Shown here in pieces: positions 45,560 to 57,294 of a stretch of DNA of 64,000 nt. The position numbers were made by a program, and so were the translations under genes. The stretch's first letter is position 1. Each line of letters starts with the position of its first letter. Origin of the DNA: Gnetum montanum. Taxonomy: Eukaryota; Streptophyta; Gnetopsida; Gnetales; Gnetaceae. The notes beneath the pieces were generated by a model that worked only from the letters and a program-made list of their open reading frames with translations, searched no databases and was not told the origin of the DNA. The DNA is taken from assembly GCA_015680685.1 (NCBI GenBank), contig MNCI01010443.1, positions 1,958,235 to 2,022,234 of the forward strand, in the 5' to 3' direction.

Positions 45560-46353
45560 TCATCTTCTATTGTTCCATTAGTTAGAATCTCACTTATATC
45601 CTTATCATTTCCTAATGGTGGTGGGTCATCAAAAAGAAAGGTTCTTCCATCATGTTGGTGGTATGGAAAAGTATCTTCATAAACTTTTTACACTCTCTAA
45701 AAGATAGGTAATATTGGGTGGAATATGTGTACACAAAAGGATTTATGCCTGAAGTTTCACCTATATCATCATTTATCAAATATTCACCAAGTCCTAGCTC
45801 AACCACTCCAACAAAAAGATTGGTATTTTGATTCCCCAGAGATTTATTCTATTGATCGAAAGTCATATATAAAAAATTTTATTTGATAGGGATTAATAGT
45901 TTTGGGAAATCTGACCTAATGAAGCCCCCAAACTTGGCTCCAAAACTCCTAGATAAGAGCACATCATAAGTGGATGACATATCAACGACTAAGATATCTG
46001 TATAACATGTAAATGTAGGGTATTATTTAAGTTGTACTTTCACTCATTTTAATGATCCTACTACAAGTATGTTAGATCCATCGAGTTGTATCCAACTTCT
46101 CGCTTGTGGTATCATTTGTGCTCCTAACTTCTTACATACCTCAAGTAGTATGATGCTAATAGTTGCACCAAAATCTATCAAACAATTATGGACATTCTTT
46201 TCTAAAATAATCAAATTTTTCAGGAAAGGAGATTGATCTTTCTTACTTGACATGGAATTGTTTGTGTTTTGTATTGATAATGCATTAGGACGTTTTGTAA
46301 AGTGAACTTGCCTTTTAGGGGTTGGGGATTTTTTTCTTGGTTTCAAGTCTATG
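45560..46353 (-). pseudogene. D1 aspartic protease remnant
   Basis: NVHNCLIDFGATISIILLEV carries the protease core (Asp-Phe-Gly-Ala for Asp-Ser-Gly-Ala). Then come a IQLDGS segment and, after a stop, DILVVDMSSTYDVLLSRSFG (the usual ILGRDWL-like end). VVELGLGEYLINDD links towards the RNase H. Upstream peptides are Lys/Pro-rich gag. Confidence 0.68.
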
Positions 46354-47184
46354 AACTATCTTTCGAATCACATCTTTCACTTTATTAAAGTGTAAAAGAT
46401 CATACATCAAAATATTGGCTTTCACTCTCTTCAAATCCTCAACTAGATCATAAGTCTTATGTTTGTCTCTGGCTTTATGTTGAGGTGGAGTTCTTCTATG
46501 TATAGAAGGGGAGTTTGGTCATTGTGGGGTGTTTGGTTGGGATGGTTTGGTTTGGTTGTTTATGTTGTTTTGACCAGGAATTCTTCTGTTTGAAGGAGTA
46601 CAAGGATTATTTCTAGATTTTTGTTGTGTGGTACTAATAATGTTACTAAGTCTACAGTAACAAGTGTTATGTGGATTAGGATCTCTTACCATGACTTGTT
46701 CAAATGAAGGAACTTCCTCATTCTCCATTTCATGAGGTATATTCAAGACCATAATTGGAGTTTTTCCATTTTGTTGACTTAGGGCATTGTCACCATATAA
46801 TGCTAAAAATTGAGAACAGTTTTTCTCAAAATATTGCCTAGTGTTATGGAGAAAATAATAATAATCACTAATCGATGTGCTTAGCTTTCCAGATTGTAGA
46901 AGATCCTTGTCATTGTTTCACTTTAATTCAACTACTTCATTAGAAAGTTTTTGAAGTGAACTTAATATCTAGGTCATCTAATTTTGAGATTGATTTGGAG
47001 GTTCAATAGGATTAAATATCCCATTTGGGTTTCTGATGGATTGTATTAAGACCTTTGATTAGTCATTATTCAAAGCAGTGTTAGGTGGTATAAATGAAGA
47101 AGACATTGAACTTTGAAAATAATTGTTTGAAGGTTGAGTCAATTGAAGGAAAGTGGGAGTTTGAAACATAGTATTGGTCATTGG
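46354..47184 (-). pseudogene. gag: D1 gag C-terminal remnant, cut by T4
   Basis: Weak. A charged Asn/Gln/Pro-rich stretch (NNPCTPSNRRIPGQNNINNQ) and a segment with VEDLKRVKANILMYDLLH and FNKVKDVIRKIVH precede the protease. No clear zinc knuckle. T4 starts at 47185, and the base string ATTGG before it (47180-47184) is the candidate target duplication. Confidence 0.55.
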
Positions 47185-48715
47185 TGAAACACCGTGGAAA
47201 TTGCGAGTCAGCCTCAGGCAAAGATTCGTGATTCGGGCACGAGTACATGACAGAATTCCAGAAAGAAGAACAAGACAGGGCGATGCAAGGAGGCACGCGA
47301 CATCAAGACTTTGGTTTCCCTTCGTAGATTTCTTATCTCACTATGTTTCCATATTTACGCTATAGCATGCAGTGTAGTGTAATGACGCTCAGCGAAACGT
47401 AGTCTGACATTAGAAGGCAGTTTACTTTAGCAGACTTGGCAAAGACTAAGGCCTAAATAGTGTAATACGTGACTTCTTGTGTATTTTGGCTAAGTCTTTT
47501 GTCCAAGGCCGAGTTTACGCTCAGTACGCACGGCAGCGTAATGAGCATCGAAAAAGTCAAAGAGAGATCAACGACACACAGTGGATCGGCGCTTTTCTTT
47601 TTTTACATATTGGTCACCTTATGCCCTTTACGCAACGCAGCATGTGTTAGCATAAGTCATTGTCAAAATAATCATTTCTTACACTTCACTATGCACGGCA
47701 GCGTAAATGAGCATAAAGCAGCTTGAATCTATTGTCTTCATGCTTTATTACGCTCTTGTACGCGACGCAATGCATACAAGCGTAATGTAGCCAAAAATCA
47801 ACAGAGACATGCCCGACCCACATTTCTCACTCATACGCACAATACGCAGATGCGCGTATTGTGCATAGATACGAGTTTCAACACAAGGATGGTCAAGTCA
47901 GCGATCTTCCGAAAAGTTTGAAACACGTGTCATCACAGCTGTGCCTTCTCCACATATCGTCAAACCTATAAATATCCCAGTTGGCGAAGAAAAGAGTACA
48001 ATGACAAAAAAGGACAACAACAGAGAGACAGAGACAAGAGACACTTGGCTTGAGCATTGGCAGTAAGAGCGATTCCCCTTTGGTGAAGACACAACTTTCT
48101 CCATTGGTGATTATCGGCAACTCCAAGCAGAGACTACCTAAGGTAAAAGGAGCAGATCAGAGATCCAGAGATCATATAGTGTGGTTTGTGAGTTTCTATT
48201 GATCAGAAGTAGTTGATCAATAGGCGTCAGAACTTGACCTTCCTTGCATCCCTTCTCCGGCTTACAAGGTAGATCAGATTCTATTCTGCACTTCTGCTCA
48301 GACAGTTTCCTTGTTTCTTGTTGCTTTGTGTTTGCTTTATACAAAACAACCGGGGTCTCCCCAGTGTAACTTGAATATACAAAATACTTATTTTCCCAGG
48401 TCAAACTATAGATCTTGCAATCTCGCGTTTCTCTCGTGTCTGATTCCTGTTGTCATGTTGACACTATCATCATCGTTGCCATTCATCTACATCACTTTTC
48501 TCTCATTTCGCGACTCGCCGAATCATATTGTTCCACGAAATATTCGTAATCTTCATCGGTTTACTGATTAGTAAGTCCCTGTCTGATCAACAAGACCGTT
48601 CAGGGCGCTGTGGATTCGTTTTTCCAGCATAGCCCTCGCGCGGATCCATGGTTAAAACTGTGTACACGGGATTTTGTTTGGTATTTTCCAGCTGCCAAAA
48701 TTTTCCATCGTTACA
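47185..48715 (+). repeat. T4 5' LTR
   Basis: It begins TGAAACACCG and ends CGTTACA, 1531 bp; the start and first 1155 bp match 62845 onward. TATA box TATAAATA at 47967-47974, with TCCCAGTTGGCGAAG after it. U3 is dense in TACGC/GCGTA words and has a perfect 11-bp dyad: GCACAATACGC (47837-47847) and GCGTATTGTGC (47854-47864). A GTAAGTCCCTGTCTGATC block near 48570 is shared with T1 and T2 LTR ends. Confidence 0.93.
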
Positions 48716-48721
48716 ATTTTC

Positions 48722-48740
48722 TGGCGCTAGAAGGAGGGCC
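48722..48740 (+). other. T4 primer binding site
   Basis: TGGCGCTAGAAGGAGGGCC lies 6 nt after the LTR end (spacer ATTTTC). It differs from the tRNA-Asp type used by G1 and G2 and from the tRNA-Arg types I can recall, so I do not name the primer tRNA. The same site, mutated, follows the T3 LTR. Confidence 0.7.
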
Positions 48741-48957
48741 TAGGCTCTGATCCGTATTTTTTGGGTAGCCCTGTTAGTGATTCATACCCAAAACCGTAAA
48801 CGTAATACCTCTAGGGAAGTTTACGGTAAATCGTGTGGTGTAGATCGGTCACAAGAACGATTCCTCTGGAATCCTACAGGGTAGAAAGCCTATTTGTGAT
48901 CTTTTTGTCAGCTGCTTATTAGATTCAGTCATTTGTCACAGCTAATCCACTCGATCA
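48741..48957 (+). other. T4 leader
   Basis: An untranslated leader of about 220 nt between the primer binding site and the gag ATG. No ORF or domain. Possible packaging signals cannot be judged by eye. Confidence 0.5.
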
Positions 48958-51900
48958 ATGGATTCCGTATACACAACCACAACTGCCATGGTTGTTGCTG
49001 ATGTGGGTGCCACATCTGTGAACCCTATCGTTGTCACCAGACCAGCTTTTGCTGTAGCGGGACCGCAGGGACCATTGCGTAGGTCATTGAGACTGCAGGG
49101 CAAAGACCCTATTTTCATGGTCGTGACCCCTGAAGAATACAACTTCATCTACGTAAAGATCCATGCAAAGCTTGCCCTTAGCCAAGCAGAGATCGAAGCA
49201 AAAAGAAACTCTGAGGTGATCCATCGAGGAGGTCACAACTTCACTCCAACAACCTATGACATTATCCCTTTGACCGAACATCAACATGAAATTATAACAC
49301 AGTTGGTCATGGCCAAGGGCCAAGCTTCACGGGCTACGCTGGAGCCCCAGAATGGGGAGGAGGAAGAGGATGAATTGGCAGCCCAATCGGAACATTCGTT
49401 CCATACTCTGAGCCCCCACACGTACGTAAATCCCCTGTTTCCTTTCAACGGAGAGGTCGCTCCTCTTGACCCAGCCACGACCACACAGACGTGTTTCCCT
49501 GTCATTCCACAAGCCACTGCGCAGCCATCTGGGTTGCAAATGCAAATACCTCACAACAACATGGGGGCTATTTCATCGTCACGTGTACTCAGCATTCCGA
49601 CGGTGGTTCCAACGACCACCGCGCCCCATTTCATCCCGCAGATCCAACCCCAAACCATGTCCACAACTCGTCCGATCCAAACTTTGTCACTACTGCCCCC
49701 TCCAACCCGACAGATCGCCACCGTCGTGCAACCATAGATGCCTGTCCAACAGCCTGCCGTGAGTCAGTGGACCTACCCCGCTGCACAACACAACTAGTCT
49801 GTGGTATACGGTGTGCAACCCTCGGTGGCACCCGCAACGCATGTTCAACAGATGGTTCCGCAATATCCTCATCCTTATCCCGCGCAGCAGATGGCGACTA
49901 ACCTCTCTTCCCAAACTGGTGGGTGGTGGTCTTCACAGGCCCCCTGGCTGCAATGATTCCCGCCCCACCATCTACCGACCAAACCATTCCACCATTTCCA
50001 CTGCCCGACACGGCTTTTCCAGGTCAGCCCCCTGCTCCTCCTGCATAGGCACCTCCAGCAACAGGTCTAGATCAAGCCTTTTTACTGATTCAAACCCTCA
50101 TAGAGGAGGTTAGGCGTCTTAAGGCTGCTGGGTCAAACACGGTACAGATCATGGATTTTTACCAAGATGATCCTATCAGCTCGGCGGTCCCTATGTTGTC
50201 GTTGCCAACAGGGATGTCCTTGCCTCATTTTACCAAGTATAATGGGGAGGGGGATCCCAACGCTCACTTGGTCACCTTTAGATCTGAATCCTTGTTGTTA
50301 CAACAATGGCCACACACGATTATTCGAGTCTTTGCTATGTCTTTGACAGGGAAAGCTCTAGACTGGTACCGAGCCCTCCCATGCTCTTCCATCTCAACTT
50401 TGGAAGAGCTACTGGCACAATTCGTGACCCACTTTAAATACAACTTAAAGCCAAAAGTCACGTTGGATCAGCTCATGGGGGTGAAACAAGACCCGCTCGA
50501 ACCAGTCCAGAGGTTCATACAGCGTTGGAATGCTACCTTGAATGAAATCTGTGAACCAATCGCGGATTCACATCTACTTGCTATATTCAAAGGAGCAGTC
50601 AATGACTTCATTAAGTCAAAGCTGTATTATCTTTCCCCCAACTCTTTACATCAGGCCTTCGCTCAAGTTAGAAGCATCCAAGATGCTGCGAAGGCCAACA
50701 AAGACCCGGCGTATGTCACCTACAGGAACGCTCACAACAAGGGCAAAGACAAAGATAAGGCGACAACAACGACAGTAGCTGCACTGACTGAGGGCGCAAA
50801 GAACAAGAACAAGAAGGCACCTACGATGCCTCTTGAGGCTACGGCTGGTGCAAGAACCAGCCAAGACACGACAGCTCCTGAAAAGGCCCCCCAGCCAAAA
50901 CCAAACTTTGAGCATAAAGATCGCTCAAAGTACACGGCCCTACCTGTAAAGCATTCAGAATTGTTGAAACAACTGTTAGGGGCAGGGCACATTCAACCTA
51001 AGAAGATGTCCAAGGAAGCTCTGAAGCATCATAGATGTCATTGTGAACTGCTGAAGAACCCTTCTTTAGCCTTACCTAACGAACCACCAGTTCTGAGATC
51101 CTTCAAGCTGGACCATTTCTATGACTACCACCAGTTGTGTGGTCACGATACGGATTACTGTTAAGTGTTGAAAGATGACATTCAATGTATGCTAGATGAT
51201 GGTTTACTCAAGTTAGACAGTAGTAACCCTACGCGCCCAGAAAACCAAACATTGCACGTATATAAGGACCCGTTGAACGCAAACGACAATCCTTATACAA
51301 TCAATGTGGTGAGTACGGACAGTGAGAGGAGGGGACCGCCAAAACAGCCTTTTGTTTTGCGTGTGCCTGCTAGCTCACAAAGGGGGGAAACCATCTCATC
51401 GGCAGCCAGTGGTGTCTCCAGGCTGCCCTTCATTATATGGGCACCTTCTCAGATACACCCTCAGTCACGCAGAAACAGAAAAGCCGCGGCTTCATTCACG
51501 CCCACGCCTAGGGCGCCCTTCATTATCAGGGTGCCAAAACCACAGGCTGCTCCTCTCACGCAGGGGAAGACCTCTAACCAAAACATTCATTCATCACCTC
51601 CCAAGGGAAAGGGAGAGGACATACCTGTTAACACAACGAAAGACCATTCTACGCTTGGCTTCCCTAAGCCTAGGCCCCTGGCCTCTGCGCCTTCGTCTCT
51701 GCCTCAGAAATAGGATAAAGGCGCAGAAATGCAGCCACCTTCTCTTGGCAAGAAAAAGAACAACCCTTTGACTGACACTGTCCTACCTCGAGAGATCCGT
51801 CTCTTGGGCCGGATGGAAGAGAACAAGGGAGACAAACAACCTAGCCGAGAGAAGGACCTCCTCGACGCATTTATGCAAGTCAAACAGGCTCTCAAACAAA

Positions 51901-52733
51901 GAAACACAACCCTGAGCCTTTATGACCTACTTATGACATCTCAAGAACACCGTGAGGCTATGGTTCGCATGCTGACATCCATACCTGTGGATGAAAGTTT
52001 GCCAGCGGAGGAGGAAGCGATCCACGCGGTCATGTTTCCTTCTAAAGCTAAGCAACCCAAGCCTACTTCACTGACCTTTCATGACGAGTCTATCAAAGAT
52101 GATCCTGAGAAAGGTCAGGTGACCACTGAACCCATGTTCGTCACAATTCGGGTCAGTCAGTACCTGATCCGGAGAGTACATGTGGATGACGGCACCGCTG
52201 TAAATGTCATTCCTTATCCCATCATGGATAGGTTGGGTTTGGTCGACCAGATCATTCCCACGACGATAACCTGTGTAAAGTCATTCAATGGAGCAAGGGT
52301 TTAAGTCAAAGGGACGGTGCGTATCGAGTTTGTGGCAGGGAAGCAATTCCCAACGGATGCCACATTCTTAGTCGTCGAGGAGATTCCTGGCTTCAACTTG
52401 ATCCTAGGGAGGTCCTGGTTAGCCCAGCTGAGGGCGGTTTCATCACCAATACATCAAGAAATACACCTACCTTACGCAGGAGGGGAGGTCGTGATACGCA
52501 GCGATGAAACCACCCCCAGAACCGTCAAGAACATTGAGGAAGAATGGGGTTCGGAGATAGAAGCCTCGGATGATCAGACCAATCTCTAAATCCCTCAGAA
52601 AACTGAAACCAATGATGACAGTTCAGCCTGGGCCAACCTGCCATTTCAGGATGGCGGCGTGGAGGAGTCAGACCGTAAGCCCCTCCACCCTTACGCAGCA
52701 TTGAACATAAAGGCCGTTAAGAAACAACTGTGA
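48958..52733 (+). pseudogene. gag-pro: T4 gag-protease, one ancestral frame
   Basis: The ATG at 48958 (MDSVYTTTTAMVVADVGATS) opens a 259-codon N-terminal part with a NFIYVKIHAKLAL segment, a Glu-rich stretch and a Pro/Gln/Thr-rich linker. A TAG at 49735 and a 1-nt frameshift near 49930-49950 follow. The next frame, 50151-52733, carries the retrotransposon gag domain (LTGKALDWYRALP, LEELLAQFVTHF, VKQDPLEPVQRFIQRWN) and a knuckle YDYHQLCGHDTDYC that lacks its first Cys. Protease has VHVDDGTAVNVIPYP (about 52180-52220) and FNLILGRSWLAQL (about 52393-52430). Stops at 51162, 51714, 52302 and 52587 interrupt one frame, so gag and protease were fused. The frame ends at KKQL plus TGA (52731-52733). 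Confidence 0.9.
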
Positions 52734-52991
52734 ATTAGCAGTTAAACTGAATGGCATTTACGCACATTATCATGTTTGTTAACAATTATCGCAGTTTACG
52801 CTTAGCATTTCGTTTTCTCTTAATGCATATTTACGCCATAGAAATTTTCAATGTTTACGCTTGTCATTTCTTCATTACGCTGTTACATTCTTGTTATGTA
52901 CACATTCACGTCTTTCGATCACTTTAGCTCAAATACGCAAAAACAACAAAAAAATATACACTACCACCTTACGCTTTCTACATTATGCAGA

Positions 52992-53146
52992 GGGCCCGCA
53001 ACGGCCTTAAACTAGTTGTGGCCCGCAATGGCCTAAAACTAACTAGGGCCCGCAATGGCCTTAAACTAGTTGTGGCCCACAATGGCCTAAAACTAGCTTC
53101 CAGATTACGCAAACGTTCATGATGGCCCGCAACAGCCTTAAGCTAG
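52992..53146 (+). repeat. Hairpin motif copies after T4 protease
   Basis: Five copies of GGCC-CGCAAT-GGCC type followed by TTAAACTAGT or TAAAACTARC occur at about 52993, 53020, 53046, 53073 and 53123, spaced about 27 bp in the first four. The last copy has AGCC on the right arm. They lie downstream of the antisense gene's stop codon. Between 52734 and 52991 there is only TACGC-rich non-coding sequence. Confidence 0.7.
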
Positions 53147-53335
53147 ATTTTCCATTTCATCGGCATAACTTAGGCAAAATCCTTAATAATTACGATCACG
53201 TTTCGCAAATAAAAACATAAGAGAAAAATAAATTAATTGATATTTAAAACAACCACCAGGTCTTATAGCATGTCTTTCAGTCATTCACAAAACACTACTT
53301 GACTTCACATCAATAAAACTATGCGTAAACCACAA

Positions 53336-53569
53336 TTACGCATCTCCTCTACTGCCACTGTCACCAGTATCCCTTAAGTCCGGCTCTAGTCCTAAGGGAT
53401 CATCCTCTAGTGGACCTTCTCTCTTGGGAAGTATTCCTTCATGAGGAATCCCCTCTTCATGAGGTCCCTGCTCTGGTATCGGCTCCACAGGGGGACGCTC
53501 TTCATCGCTGCGTTCTTCCTCTTGTGCTGGCTCCTCAGCTTGCTCCTCTTCCTTGTCCTCTTCGGGTAC
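53336..53569 (-). CDS. T4 antisense exon 8: acidic tail
   Basis: The acceptor CTGTATCTAG|G starts an open frame with PEEDKEEEQAEEPAQEEERS and ends at GDA plus TAA (53338-53336). It is very rich in Glu, Asp and Pro. T2 exon 8 is shorter (129 nt) but also acidic. Confidence 0.6.
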   Translation of the reverse strand, partial: VPEEDKEEEQAEEPAQEEERSDEERPPVEPIPEQGPHEEGIPHEGILPKREGPLEDDPLGLEPDLRDTGDSGSRGDA

Positions 53570-53653
53570 CTAGATACAGTAAACATATTAGCTAGACAAG
53601 ACTTAACAATACAATTAGAAAATTTAGATTTAGCTATGCATAAACTTACTCAC

Positions 53654-54467
53654 GATGGCCCTGCTTCCATAGCAAAGGGAAGCTTGTCTAAGCCAACCCA
53701 CAGGCGCTCCATGATCTCATCCTCGGTCAGATCAGACCACGCTCCATCTCCTAGGGTAGCTCCAACCTTCACCTTCCCTTTCTCTATGTCAGTCCAGCGA
53801 GGTGGGTCTGGGAAGAATGTAGGGACTATAGTCTACCCCCCAGGGAGAGTCATCTCCCTTTCCAAGGACGCACTTACAGTCACCTGGTCTTCGAACTTCT
53901 TAAAGGCTTCGGAAGCTCCGATGACGTCTAGGAAAACTTCCAGAGATTGAGCCTTGATGGCAGAATCGCGATAAAGTTTACGATAAGTGATGTTTTCTCG
54001 CTTATACAGATGTTTGTGGTCCTTTTCCTTCTGCCCCCACTCTTGCACGCTTGCACAATAGTCCCTCCAATCCTGGCTTTTTTGAGCTAGGAGCTCTATC
54101 TGCATCCGCTGCTCTATCAAAGCCCGACTGGTTTGCACGCTGTTTTTGATGGCAGTCCAATAACAGGAGTAGTCGATAACAGCGGTACGCCAATCTTCAT
54201 CGCCTATCTCTTGCGCCTGTAGGAATTCGCACCGTGATCTCAGGTCTTCGACCTCTTTGGTCAGCGACTCAATCCTCTGCTCTGATCTCTGTAGCCTTTT
54301 CCATAGATTTTCATTTATGCCCCTACTCTCCCATAAGGAGCGTGTCAAGCATAACGCACATTTACGCATTTCCTCATAAATGTGTCGTGGCACAGCTGCC
54401 CCATCAGATGGAGGCTCCACTATGTCCAAATCAATGGGCTCCATGGGATCCCATCGGAGGCGAGCTC
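53654..54467 (-). pseudogene. T4 antisense exon 7: coiled-coil-like segment
   Basis: 814 nt from TTCTGTTAG|G to ATC|GTGAGT. It contains RSLWESRGINENLWKRLQRS, EQRIESLTKEVEDLRSRCEF, DHKHLYKRENITYRKLYRDS and VFLDVIGASEAFKKFEDQV. It is open for about 210 codons before a TAG near 53835; the frame continues WTDIEKGKVKVGATLGDGAW to the donor. Heptad spacing of Leu/Ile with charged residues suggests a coiled coil. Confidence 0.68.
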
Positions 54468-55066
54468 CTAACAGAAAAAAAATCATCAATATTGGTGACA
54501 CATTACCACTGTATAATATCGCAAACTCATTACAGCCATAACATATTAGCTCTAGGTTCGACGTGCTCGAGGCGCTCGATCATATCACTGACAACGCCTT
54601 CCATGAAGGCAAACTTGTCAGGAAAGTCTCTCCACACTCTGCTCACAGCGATGGATGTGTATACATCCTCTTCTCCTGTAGCGTAATCAAGTTAGAAACT
54701 TTAATTATTAATATAATTTTGCAAAATTTCTAACACGTTTATTACCTCTACCGGTGACAGTGGCGACTTCGCCAATGTCTTCCGCCTCCTTTTCCTCTTC
54801 ACGCACATGAGTCGGTGCGTCGCTGGTTCTAGCGGCTGGGGCCTCCTCACGCATAGGGGTCTGTGCACGGCTCACTCTAATAGCTGGTGCCTCTTCTTCT
54901 AAAACTGAGGCCCCTTCCCCATGACTTAGTATCACTACCCCTGTTTCAGAGGTCAATTGCTCTGTAATTTTCACTGGTCATATCACAATACGTTTAATAT
55001 ATCATTCTAAATATACTAGGTAGACATTGCGTAACACAGTTTTCAATACATCTCCTTCATGCTTAC

Positions 55067-56112
55067 CAAGTGGAGGCTTACTTCGCTGAACTCTAACCGC
55101 CACAGTTCGACCTGTGCCGCTCCCAGGCTCCGCAGAAGCCTTGGCTATACGGAGCCTTTTACGCTGAGCTGCAGGTTCTACAATTTCTTTCGTCAGGTGT
55201 TTCCCTCGTGAGGCATCGCCGGTGTAAGTAGGCATTATCCTGCCTACACTGTCGAGGCCTCACACTCGAGGCACCGCCAAACCTTTGGTCATTATAGATA
55301 GTGACTCCCCGATGCCTTCCGGTAGATCCTGCCCACGGGTAGTGCCGAGGATATGCGTAATCCAAGGTTTGGATAGCTGGTCTCGGTCTTGTTGCACCCA
55401 GACCCCATCCCTTCGGACGATCAAAAACTCAGCAAGATGCTGAAGGCAAGATATGTAGAAGGCGTAATGCACATTGAAATGAGACTCAAGCTTCTTACGA
55501 AGCTTGACCATCTCATTGCGCAGTCCCTTAGCAAAATAGCTTGCCCAATTGAACTGGGTCCCTTCTTCCAGGACCTCCCGCATAATACGGGTCTATTCTA
55601 TAGAAAAGAACTTCCCTTGCGAGAGTGTTTTGGGGAAGGCCCGGGCCCAGAAAAGGGGATAAATTGTCTTGGCGACGCCCAGTTCGAATTTTTCGCAAGG
55701 AAACCCTTTAGGCTTCTTCGGGACTCTTACCCACTTCTCCAGCCATTCCTGGCAGTCAAGACTCCTCTTCGCCTTCTCATCTATGGGATGGCCGTCAGAG
55801 GGGACGCCAAAAAGGTCCTCGAAGAGCTCAGCGTCAATATCAAAACTTACACACACATTATGCATGCGCGTGCAAAAACGCTCTGCCTTTTCATTGAAGG
55901 AGTTGACTAGGGTCAGCATTTTACTCGCGGGGACATCAGGAGTTGCGGCTAAAAATAGGTGCATTAGCCTCGCTTCTTGGATCTTGGTGGTCACCGCAAC
56001 TGGGGCCGCCGCGTGGCCGAGCCAGCATTGGGCGTCCTTGATGTCACCGTAGCAGAAGAAAACGGTATTCGCCTCGTGGTCGAAAATTGTAAGGGTAATC
56101 TCCTGGGATTCC
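55067..56112 (-). pseudogene. T4 antisense exon 4: transposon-associated domain
   Basis: 1046 nt. The first part has EITLTIFDHEANTVFFCYGD, LVNSFNEKAERFCTRMHNV and a FDIDAELFEDLFGVPSDG block. A stop then separates MREVLEEGTQFNWASYFAKG, HYAFYISCLQHLAEFLIV, DRDQLSKPWI and SIMTKGLAVPRV. After a second stop, a basic, Ser/Gly-rich end (AQRKRLRIAKAS) closes at TTG|GTAAGC. Resemblance to PF20167-type 'putative plant transposon protein' is by eye. Identity of length with T2 exon 4 supports the model. Confidence 0.65.
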
Positions 56113-56576
56113 CTGACTGAACATCGTGAAACACAGGTCAAACGAAAACCCATATTACGCAATGCTCACAATGCACAACTATACCACGCAACAATAGAAA
56201 TATGCAGTAGTCTTACCAGATCCAAATGGCAAAGGAAAGGGCGGAAGGTTCCTCTGCACGTCCTCAACGGTAAGGGGCGGATCCAGGGTCTAGTCATCAT
56301 GTAGCCACCTGAGTTTTTGGCAATTCTCAAAAGAGTCAGCATAGCGGGTGGGGTACTCATGCATGTCGAAGCCAATCTGCCCCATCACACCGGCGCGTAC
56401 GTTGCTAGTTGAGGTGAACGTCTTTTCTGCCGTTTCGGTCCATGACAACATATCACCATCCCCAACTAACCTGTTTTCATGGATAAAAAACTTGTACCAT
56501 ACCACATAGATTTATCTTACGCTTTACAAAACTTAGACAATAGACATGTAACAATATAGCCAACACAATTACTTAC

Positions 56577-57025
56577 CCTCCTGAGTAGTACACAGTGCCT
56601 GGTGGGTTCTGGAAGTAGGTCGAGACGTGGCAAGCCACGAACAGAGTGTTATAGGTGTGGTAACAACTAAACTGGGCCATCTCCCAGATCCAGCCTAAAC
56701 GCCTCAAACCTCGGGCACTAGGTTCTCGGTCCTCAGGATGACCAGTATCGATGGCTCTGTCTGTCAAGAAAGCCAGGATCCCTTGTGTAGAACCCACCAG
56801 AAGGTGCTCCAGAATGGCACCGGCAATATCGTCGGACAAATTGGACCATACAATGACGCTGTAGTTGCGCAGTAAGAACTGCAGAAACTCCAGCGCACCC
56901 CTCCAAAACCATATGGCCTTTCCATGCAACCACGTTTGCGGGGGAGGGACATTGGGGACGATGGGATTTTACAACACAAAACCCTAACAATATCCAAGAA
57001 AATCAAAATAGGCTTTAACGTAACA
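56577..57025 (-). pseudogene. T4 antisense exon 2: FCP1/NIF-like HAD domain
   Basis: The acceptor TTTTCTGTACAG|T sits the same number of bases before motif I as in T2. Motif I is LIFLDIVRVLCCK, with the nucleophile Asp codon at 56994-56992 and the second Asp replaced. Then, in a frame shifted by one base, come a WRGALEFLQFLLRNYSVIVW segment, LGWIWEM, YNTLFV and FQNPPGTVYYSGG. The order and spacing match the FCP1/SCP HAD fold (family PF03031). Motif II Ser is Asn (VWSN), and the VDD pair after NTL is ACH. The exon is 449 nt against 450 in T2, so the frameshift is a single-base loss. Confidence 0.75.
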
Positions 57026-57294
57026 CTGTACAGAAAACCCAATACATAAATCAACATCTAGATTTACATTTGCATGACTAATACAGAAAACCTACAAACT
57101 ATGCCTAGCTATCCATACTGAAATTGCCCAAACCCTTGCAACAGCGTAAGGCTTGTCCCTGACAACGGCGATAGACGCAACCCCATCAAACCCTCGTCTA
57201 AACCCGAGGTCCATAATTTGAAATCCGTATTTACACAAGAAATACTACCAAAAATAGACACTAAAACAACATAAGCATGCAAGGAATGGCCTAC

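Larger units (their letters stand above)
42520..47184 (-). mobile_element. D1: gypsy element with RNase H between protease and RT
   Basis: The minus-strand order from the right is gag (to about 46350), protease, archaeal-type RNase H, RT, Ty3-type RNase H and integrase. No LTR is seen. The left end is interrupted by G2 (and probably G1) and the right end by T4 at 47185. Two RNase H domains suggest a Tat relationship, but the usual Tat order (as in T1, T2 and T4) puts the second RNase H after the first, not before RT. Confidence 0.7.

Noticed and set aside
48958-49148. Minus-strand ORFs over gag and protease of T4
   Set aside because: They are shadows of the sense gag frame and have no splice sites or counterparts in T2, unlike the antisense gene at 53336-57413.
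51150-51180. Programmed stop readthrough after the gag knuckle
   Set aside because: T4 has TAA right after the last Cys and T2 has TAG three codons later. The positions differ, and both look like C-to-T decay of CAA/CAG.
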